DNA of 64,000 nucleotides from a virus. Position 1 is the first letter of the stretch. The number at the start of each line of letters is the position of its first letter. The notes under the pieces are model-generated. The model had not been told where the DNA came from. It saw only the letters and a list, made by a program, of their open reading frames with translations, and did not search any database. A program made the position numbers and the translations under genes. The stretch covers positions 28,026 to 92,025 of IMG/VR virus record IMGVR_UViG_3300009527_000006, one strand, 5' to 3'. Below, piece by piece: positions 25,328 to 30,520 of this stretch.

Positions 25328-25888
25328 TCACTCTTTTTCACAAAAATCTGATAAAACTTCATCATCGGGATAGATTTCTGTAGTCACCTCTTCCACCTTT
25401 TCAATTCTAACTCCATAGGAATTAAAATAAGACAAAAGATAATTAAAACAAAATCTTGATAATCTATCTTTATGCTCAATTAAGACTACATCAATTTCTT
25501 TCTTTTCTACTAACTCAAAAAGTTTCTGCAATTTCTTGCGATTGTCGTTCATTCCTGAACCAACTTCATCAAAAACAGCAACAATAGAATAACCACGCTT
25601 CAATGCCTCTGTAGTCATTCTGCCGACTTGTCTTTCTAAATCACCTTTAGTCTTCTGTTCATGTGAACTAACGCGACAATAGATAGCCACACGCTTACCA
25701 TCTGTTACTTTAACAGGTTCTACATAGATTCCCGCCAATTTCTCAATATCGGCTCTGTAATAGCGTCTATGACCACCTTTTGTATGGAATGGCGTTAATT
25801 TGCCTTCTCGCTCCCAATTTCTAAGAGTTTCGTCGGAAACGCCTAAAATGGACGCAGCATCACTAATTGATAGAATCTTTTTATCCAT
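25328..25888 (-). CDS. tnpA: IS607-type serine recombinase (TnpA), C-terminus short
   Basis: 186 residues. A MerR-type helix-turn-helix (1-60: 'LSISDAASILGVSDETLRNWEREGKL', 'GGHRRYYRADIEKL') is followed by a small serine recombinase domain with catalytic Ser in 'IYCRVSSHEQ', Arg in 'DLERQVGRM', and 'HKDRLSRF'. The family usually ends with a helix of about 30 more residues ('ELVEDLLSIITSF'-type), which is absent: the protein stops at 'DDEVLSDFCEKE', next to the start of the endonuclease gene. It may be defective, or shortened when that gene was inserted. Confidence 0.85.
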   Translation of the reverse strand: MDKKILSISDAASILGVSDETLRNWEREGKLTPFHTKGGHRRYYRADIEKLAGIYVEPVKVTDGKRVAIYCRVSSHEQKTKGDLERQVGRMTTEALKRGYSIVAVFDEVGSGMNDNRKKLQKLFELVEKKEIDVVLIEHKDRLSRFCFNYLLSYFNSYGVRIEKVEEVTTEIYPDDEVLSDFCEKE

Positions 25889-26057
25889 TTTTGTCTATCA
25901 ATCCTTTCTGTTGAAACAACCTAAACCATTCGTCATAGATTCGTTGAAATTCCTCTACGGTTGGAACTTCATCTAATTCAAACGGAATATCATGGATAAC
26001 TCCATCATCGGTTTCAAATTCTGTTGCTGTAACTCTTGTAATCATTTTTGGCTTCAT
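25881..26057 (-). CDS. Small acidic protein upstream of tnpA
   Basis: 58 residues ('MKPKMITRVTATEF', then 'DGVIHDIPFELDEVPTVEEFQRIYDEWF'). Acidic, no family recognised. Its stop overlaps the tnpA start by 8 bases, so it is translated with the recombinase. A TGTAAATATAT motif lies just before its ATG. Confidence 0.55.
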   Translation of the reverse strand: MKPKMITRVTATEFETDDGVIHDIPFELDEVPTVEEFQRIYDEWFRLFQQKGLIDKNG

Positions 26058-26248
26058 ATATATTTACACTAAAAGTTTAGATTTTCTACGAAAAAAGTGA
26101 AAATATTTTAACTTTCTTTAGATATTTTAGATTATCGGGCAACTGTTGTCAACCCTCGGAAAGTTGTGGTTACTATTTGTTTCCTGTTTTGCGATATTAT
26201 CCACTGCTCTGATCACCGAGTTTATAAAACAAGATGGGTATAAGTTGT

Positions 26249-26503
26249 TTAAGTCCAGCCTAAATAATGAACACACAAAAGCATCGGAACCACCCCCATC
26301 ACAAACAACAAAACACATAAAATAATCAACCATCCTAATGCCATGAAGAGGCATTCTACAAAAGCCTTAAACTCACCATCAAACCCGAACAAAACGGATG
26401 CAGGCAACACCTCTGGGCTGTCTGTCGTATTATTCATAGTATTTTCGTTCGGTGTGCCTGATCCGAGACGTTCGCCTTCTGCTAATTTAGTTTGTTTTTT
26501 CAT
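26249..26503 (-). CDS. Cassette C6/C7 reverse ORF, membrane protein reading through attC7
   Basis: 84 residues from ATG 26503. The first 30 residues are encoded by the start of cassette C7 and by attC7; the C-terminal half is strongly hydrophobic ('FMALGWLIILCVLLFVMGVVPMLLCV'), one or two transmembrane helices. CATAAATA (26511-26518) lies 7 bases upstream. The N-terminal part would be swapped if cassette order changed. An internal ATG at about 26440 could give a form starting 'MNNTTDSPEV'. Confidence 0.45.
   Translation of the reverse strand: MKKQTKLAEGERLGSGTPNENTMNNTTDSPEVLPASVLFGFDGEFKAFVECLFMALGWLIILCVLLFVMGVVPMLLCVHYLGWT
26384..26476 (+). repeat. attC site 7
   Basis: R'' CCCGAAC (26384-26390), L'' CGGATGCAGGC (26395-26405), L' GCCTGATCCG (26456-26465), R' GTTCGCC (26470-26476). 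Compared with attC1 one base pair has changed on both sides (CAGAC/GTCTG to CAGGC/GCCTG). R'' complements R' of attC6 (GTTCGGG) across the 4.4-kb cassette containing the IS. Confidence 0.9.
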
Positions 26504-26510
26504 CAAAAGC

Positions 26511-26518
26511 TATTTATG
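26511..26518 (-). promoter_or_regulatory. Late-promoter-like box CATAAATA at the start of cassette C7
   Basis: Minus-strand CATAAATAGCTTTTG-ATG. It shares AAATAGCT with the C2 box. Confidence 0.5.
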
Positions 26519-26555
26519 AAATAATATTATTAATTCAACCAGCATAATAATAACC

Positions 26556-26633
26556 ATGTTTAACTACCTAAAGACTAGCTTGTGTCAATTTTGTAAAGGA
26601 ACCACTGACCCATCCACAAAGAAAGAGATTTAA
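26556..26633 (+). pseudogene. Cassette C7 short ORF, remnant of a CxFC protein
   Basis: 25 codons with 'TSLCQFCKGTTDPSTKKEI', similar in pattern to the first half of the C5 zinc-ribbon protein ('SCVFCRSALIKGPIKR'). It ends before a second Cys pair. I read it as a broken paralog in a decayed cassette. Confidence 0.3.
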
Positions 26634-26674
26634 ACTCTTCATTTGAGATAAAGTGTGTTATTTATATTTTTGAG

Positions 26675-26763
26675 GCTCTATAAGTTTTATGTCACATTCA
26701 TAGCTTAGAACTCACTATGTCTCAGCGTAAACTTACCATTCATGTCTGCGCTAGGCGTTTGCC
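26675..26763 (+). repeat. Degenerate attC remnant (site 8)
   Basis: 26675-26703 repeats the variable-loop string of attC3/attC6 (GCTCTATAAGTTTTATG and on), and GTTTGCC at 26757-26763 stands where R' is expected, but R'' and a pairing L''/L' are missing. It marks the decayed right end of the array. Confidence 0.5.
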
Positions 26764-26782
26764 TTAACTGCATAATGTTCAA

Positions 26783-27064
26783 CTACAGTGGAACCAAATC
26801 TTCAAATTTTATTTTCTTACTTTTATGAAGAATTGGATATTTATTAGAAAGAATTTCTACTATCTCAAACCAAGAAAGATTTGTCATATCTATGAAAATA
26901 TCACGTAAATTTTGGCTTTTTTCAAGAGTTAAATATAAATGAATACATGATACAGGTTTATCATATACAGTCGTCAAAAACCCTCCTAAACACCTAAATT
27001 GATGGTCTAGTTCTTCTCGGTCAATGAGTTCAAATGCAGTAGGCTGCTCAAGATTTTTAATCAT
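26783..27064 (-). CDS. Small protein of unknown function at array right edge
   Basis: 93 residues: 'DREELDHQFRCLGGFLTTVYDKPVSCIHLYLTLEKSQN' then 'DMTNLSWFEIVEILSNKYPIL'. Alpha/beta, acidic, no family recognised. It begins 45 bases downstream of the gp41 gene and ends 20 bases from the last R'-like box, so it may be an ordinary phage gene or the reverse ORF of a final cassette. Confidence 0.5.
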   Translation of the reverse strand: MIKNLEQPTAFELIDREELDHQFRCLGGFLTTVYDKPVSCIHLYLTLEKSQNLRDIFIDMTNLSWFEIVEILSNKYPILHKSKKIKFEDLVPL

Positions 27065-27109
27065 ATTTTTACTTAAAAAAATAAAAATCTATTGCAATAA
27101 TTTACTGTT

Positions 27110-28465
27110 TTAGGTTGTCATAAATTCTTCCATCGAGAATTTCTTTTTCAATATACTTGACCTAGAATCTTCATATGATTGCTCAGTATCTTCTTCTTCA
27201 AAAAATCTCAGTGTGCTATAATCAATATTCAAGTATCCCCCGCCATTGAGAGCACCGTCTCTAGATTTCTTACCCTTAACTAATACTCTGTTAAGTTCAC
27301 GGTCTTCATCTGTTTGTGACATGACTGTAAGATTATCAAAATCGCCTAGCATTGAATATGAACCAGCCATATTATCCAAGTCAGCAGAATTATTTCGATG
27401 TCCGTCTCTATTGAGTTGTGCAGGAGTTAATAGAGGGCATTCAAAAATATAACTGAGCCCTCTTACTTCTTGAGTAATATACTGAAATTCGTCGTGCTTA
27501 GGAACATTGCTTTTTGTAGATTTACATAGAGTAATATAATCCAGTATTATCACCGATGGTTTGAAATTTTTCTTTCTTTCTAATTTTTTAATAAAGGATT
27601 TAATGTTAGTAGGAGTCACTGATTTAGCCGCGAACTCTTTGATTACTAATCTAGAAGTTTTATCAGAAATAAAATCATCCACATACTCTCTATACTCTAA
27701 TAGCCTGTCTCCTATTTCTCCTAGAGCAATACCCGTTAACATACCAGAAATTCTACGAGCATATCTTTTTTCACTCATTTCTAAAGTTATAATTACTACA
27801 TCCTCATTCTGTCTGAGAATGTTAGTTCCAATGTTTCCCACCAAAAGTGATTTTCCGACATTAGTGGAGCCAGCTACGCCATATATTGCTCGCCCTTCTT
27901 TAAACATTCCTCCACCAAATGCTTCATCCACTATCTTATATCCGGTGCTTAGAAAAACATCCTTTTCAGTTAAAATAGATTCTACCCTACTTCTTTCGGC
28001 AAAATATTCCAACCCTAGATTATCTACTAATGAAATATTAGATATAGTTTCTTGTTCAGTTTGAAAATCATCTAAATCTATTTCTTGTTTTTCTGTCTTA
28101 TCATCAATAGCCTTTTCTAGAAGATTTTCTGTTTTTCTCTGCTTTATAAAATACTCTGCATTAGCAAGCAATTCGTCTTCATTACATTCATCCGCAATAT
28201 TTTCATTTTTTATAAGATCAATCGCTTTTTTAAGATGTTCTTTATTTTTAGTAGTATTAAACCGGGTTTTTAATTCTGTAAAATTAGGAACTGCGGACCT
28301 TTCTACATAAAAATCTTTAATAGTCTGTGCTATTGCAGAGAAGTTTTCGTTTTTGAAAATATCTGCTCCAATATATTCTATGCAAGAACCTAGTAATATT
28401 CCATCTTTTTTGAGAAGATTCTTCATAAGAATCTTCTCAAAAAAATCTAAATCAATTTTGCTCAT
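27110..28465 (-). CDS. 41: Replicative DNA helicase, T4 gp41-like (DnaB family)
   Basis: 451 residues. The N-terminal helical domain (1-140) includes 'SCIEYIGADIFKNENFSAI' typical of DnaB-family proteins. The RecA-like core has Walker A 'GVAGSTNVGKSLLVGN' (about 205), 'VVIITLEMSEKRYARRISGM', Walker B 'PSVIILDYITLC' and 'LLTPAQLNRDG' (Gln sensor). It unwinds the fork 5' to 3' and loads the primase. It follows uvsX as in T4, where uvsX-40-41 are adjacent. Confidence 0.9.
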   Translation of the reverse strand: MSKIDLDFFEKILMKNLLKKDGILLGSCIEYIGADIFKNENFSAIAQTIKDFYVERSAVPNFTELKTRFNTTKNKEHLKKAIDLIKNENIADECNEDELLANAEYFIKQRKTENLLEKAIDDKTEKQEIDLDDFQTEQETISNISLVDNLGLEYFAERSRVESILTEKDVFLSTGYKIVDEAFGGGMFKEGRAIYGVAGSTNVGKSLLVGNIGTNILRQNEDVVIITLEMSEKRYARRISGMLTGIALGEIGDRLLEYREYVDDFISDKTSRLVIKEFAAKSVTPTNIKSFIKKLERKKNFKPSVIILDYITLCKSTKSNVPKHDEFQYITQEVRGLSYIFECPLLTPAQLNRDGHRNNSADLDNMAGSYSMLGDFDNLTVMSQTDEDRELNRVLVKGKKSRDGALNGGGYLNIDYSTLRFFEEEDTEQSYEDSRSSILKKKFSMEEFMTT

Positions 28466-28474
28466 ATGTATTTG

Positions 28475-28768
28475 CTAGACTATAGCATATGTAACCTCTA
28501 ACAGTCTAGAAGAATCTTTAGATAGGTATTTCATTTCTACCCATTTTTCAAAATAATCTCCGGTAACTTGATCTTCCAGTTCGGTAGGCTGGTCAGTATA
28601 AAAATTACCGCTTTTATATAATTTATATAATTGTCCAGCAGTGACTACTAATTTTGCCCCATTAGCATCTACTGTTTCTATAGCAGGGGTAGATTCATCA
28701 ATATGAAAATATTGAATCTTAGGTTTGTCTACAAACATCGAAGTCTTTTTTATTGTGACACGAATCAT
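28475..28768 (-). CDS. Small protein between uvsX and gene 41
   Basis: 97 residues, beta-rich ('MIRVTIKKTSMFVDKPKIQYFHI', 'AKLVVTAGQLYKLY'), overlapping uvsX by 4 bases. Position matches T4 gene 40 (head vertex assembly/helicase-stimulating), but gp40 has a membrane helix and I see none here, so I do not assign it. Confidence 0.6.
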   Translation of the reverse strand: MIRVTIKKTSMFVDKPKIQYFHIDESTPAIETVDANGAKLVVTAGQLYKLYKSGNFYTDQPTELEDQVTGDYFEKWVEMKYLSKDSSRLLEVTYAIV

Positions 28769-29784
28769 ACGTTATCTGGATTTAATGCAAACATCTTATT
28801 GCACATAGTTTTGAAAGACGCATCTTCTACTAGTGATTGCATAAGATTATCAGTTTCTTCTAGCTCTTTGCGTCTAAAAACTTTGTCATTGCCAATGAGT
28901 TTATACCATCCTTGCTTTTCTGAATAGATATGTTTAGTTTCAAGTGCAAGGTCAAATATTCCAGAGTATTTAGAAATTCCATCATCAAAACTAACGGTTA
29001 CTGGAAAATCGGATTTTTCTCTGACATATCTAGAAAATTTTGATTTCAATACAAAATCAAATCCAGTCAATTCAGAATCAACCTTCTTTTGTCGTTTTCC
29101 AATATTCCACAACGTATGTCCAGCATATTCTGCCCCTCTTCCTCCAGAAGCCTTTTCTTCAGGAAACATGTCCATTGTTTGGTAGCTATGATTAATTACT
29201 ATACAAGTAATGCCCTTGAAATTTATCTGTCCATTAGCAATTCGGAATACAGATTTCAACGCCTTTGCTCTAGTGAAATCAGCTTTATCATTTTCGTTCT
29301 TTGCATCCTCTACTTCTTTCGCACTGGCTAACATACCAATACTATCGACGCAAATAAGAACCTTATCACCGACTTCTATATCAGTAACTAAATTAGCCAA
29401 ATCACTCTTCCACTGTTCTACAGTAAAAATAGGTCTTCTGTCAAAATTTTCACCCGGACGAATATCTATTCCTACTCCTTCAAAATATGAATTAGGTGAG
29501 CCGAACTCCGAATCATAAAAAATGATGAGATTATCTTGGTCCTTATACTTCCTTTGGAACGACTTCATTGCTTGAATCATTAGATTAGTTTTGAAGTGCT
29601 TTGGTGGAGCAGCAATCATAACTATCCCAGCCGGAAGACCTTTATCGAAAGATCCTGATATTGCTAAATTAAGAATAGGAACATCAAAAGGTATAAAATT
29701 TTCAGATTCCCAATAATTAGATTTCTCTAATATTTTTTTATCAATTACAGTATTGGCACGAAGTTTATCAAAAAGTTTTGACAT
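28765..29784 (-). CDS. uvsX: UvsX recombinase (RecA-like)
   Basis: 339 residues (T4 UvsX 391). Walker A is the UvsX-type variant 'IAAPPKHFKTNLM' (about 57-69), followed by 'NLIIFYDSEFGSP' and Walker B 'DKVLICVDSIGML'. The loop region 'SGGRGAEYAGHTLWNIGKRQ' fits DNA-binding loop L2. It performs strand exchange in repair and recombination-dependent replication with UvsY and gp32, both in this window. A near-consensus sigma-70 promoter ends 6 bases before the ATG. Confidence 0.9.
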   Translation of the reverse strand: MSKLFDKLRANTVIDKKILEKSNYWESENFIPFDVPILNLAISGSFDKGLPAGIVMIAAPPKHFKTNLMIQAMKSFQRKYKDQDNLIIFYDSEFGSPNSYFEGVGIDIRPGENFDRRPIFTVEQWKSDLANLVTDIEVGDKVLICVDSIGMLASAKEVEDAKNENDKADFTRAKALKSVFRIANGQINFKGITCIVINHSYQTMDMFPEEKASGGRGAEYAGHTLWNIGKRQKKVDSELTGFDFVLKSKFSRYVREKSDFPVTVSFDDGISKYSGIFDLALETKHIYSEKQGWYKLIGNDKVFRRKELEETDNLMQSLVEDASFKTMCNKMFALNPDNV

Positions 29785-29790
29785 ATATTA

Positions 29791-29819
29791 ACTATAGCAC
29801 ATCAAATTGACAGTTTCAA
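29791..29819 (-). promoter_or_regulatory. Sigma-70 promoter for uvsX (leaderless)
   Basis: Minus strand: TTGAAA, 17-bp spacer, TATAGT, then TAATAT and the ATG. Transcription starting about 7 bases after the -10 box would begin at the start codon. Confidence 0.8.
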
Positions 29820-29822
29820 GTT

Positions 29823-30188
29823 TTAGTATAAATTAAATTCTGGAACATCTTCTTTAGGAAGAAATCTTTTCACAAATTTTTCATTTTTATAACCATTTAT
29901 TAATTCAGGAGAAAGTTGTAAATTGTCCATGAGAAGACTTTTTTTATGAAGTTTAATATAGTATTCATTAAAATCTGTATCTGGACTTAAAATAGCCTTC
30001 AGAGAAACTGGAACAGGTTCTAATGAAAGTAAATCAATTGGAGGAAATTGAACTTGATAATCTCCGGGCTTAGATGATTTAACCGACACCACTGCGGCTG
30101 CTTTTAAGTAGATAAATTCTTCATCTTCTTTATAAAGTAATCCTATAATTGTTTCTGAAATGTTTCTATAAACTGCTCTAACTTCCAT
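29823..30188 (-). CDS. Small protein of unknown function
   Basis: 121 residues, N-terminal half beta-rich with Sm-like alternation ('SETIIGLLYKEDEEFIYLKAAAVVSVK'), then a helical C-terminus. No family recognised. It lies between the polymerase cluster and uvsX, preceded by AATAATATA-ATG without Shine-Dalgarno. Confidence 0.55.
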   Translation of the reverse strand: MEVRAVYRNISETIIGLLYKEDEEFIYLKAAAVVSVKSSKPGDYQVQFPPIDLLSLEPVPVSLKAILSPDTDFNEYYIKLHKKSLLMDNLQLSPELINGYKNEKFVKRFLPKEDVPEFNLY

Positions 30189-30214
30189 TATATTATTGAT
30201 AACGAATATTACGT

Positions 30215-30520
30215 TTATGCAAGAAAATAATCTTCTTTCTTTAGAGAATCTTGTCTATCATACTCTTGCCTAACACCTATTTTGAAATTCATTACTAAAT
30301 TATCTTTTTCAAATTGCTCTCTTTGAACTGCTTTTATAAGTTTAGTAACATCATTAGAATACAATCTATACAATTCTTGCTTAGAAATCCACCGACCCTC
30401 AGAAAAATCATCAGATATAATTTCTATATCACGATTTTCAAAAACACTCTGATACGATCTATATAATTCAGCAGAGTATTTGTTTTTAATACTTAAAAAT
30501 TTCTGATATAGGTGCTTCAT
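30215..30520 (-). CDS. Small charged protein overlapping polymerase gene end
   Basis: 101 residues, helical and charged ('FLSIKNKYSAELYRSYQSVFE', 'KQELYRLYSNDVTKLIKAVQREQFEKD'). Its start lies 35 bases inside the 3' end of the DNA polymerase gene, so the two are probably translationally linked. No family recognised. Confidence 0.55.
   Translation of the reverse strand: MKHLYQKFLSIKNKYSAELYRSYQSVFENRDIEIISDDFSEGRWISKQELYRLYSNDVTKLIKAVQREQFEKDNLVMNFKIGVRQEYDRQDSLKKEDYFLA

Larger units (their letters stand above)
22195..26075 (-). mobile_element. IS607-like element with extra LAGLIDADG and methyltransferase genes
   Basis: Five minus-strand genes in one run: a 58-residue ORF, a MerR-HTH/serine recombinase (IS607-type TnpA), a LAGLIDADG protein, a DNA methyltransferase (frameshifted) and TnpB. 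Junctions are 8-bp or 4-bp (ATGA) overlaps, so it behaves as one operon. It sits inside cassette C6. Exact ends are not resolved: IS607-type elements leave no target duplication, and I see no terminal inverted repeat. A motif TTTTAGTGTAAATATAT occurs twice (about 25311-25327 and 26058-26075). Confidence 0.7.
18974..26763 (+). mobile_element. Integron gene-cassette array without integrase (CALIN-like), nested in phage genome
   Basis: Seven attC-like sites plus one remnant divide this stretch into cassettes C1 19057-19728, C2 19729-20319, C3 20320-20922, C4 20923-21552, C5 21553-22032, C6 22033-26470 and C7 26471-26757. Each attC has R'' ...AAC, an L'' arm with one extra unpaired base, a variable loop, L' and R' GTT.... 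The R'' of each site is complementary to the R' of the preceding site, which is what insertion of circular cassettes at G^TT produces. No tyrosine integrase (IntI) gene is in the window. Without its IS insertion (about 3.9 kb) C6 would be about 0.55 kb, like the others. Confidence 0.9.

Noticed and set aside
26127-26354. 75-residue minus-strand frame 'MPLHGIRMVDYF...'
   Set aside because: It overlaps the hydrophobic cassette ORF in another frame, has no promoter box and an unlikely composition.
18974-26763. Repeats as a CRISPR array
   Set aside because: Units are about 90-120 bp with 0.4-4 kb between them and contain genes; there are no short regular spacers and no cas genes.
28475-28768. 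Calling this T4 gene 40
   Set aside because: Position fits but the expected membrane anchor is absent.
30215-30520. Calling this the T4 RegA translational repressor because it lies beside the polymerase gene
   Set aside because: RegA is about 122 residues with a different pattern, and no matching motif is visible.
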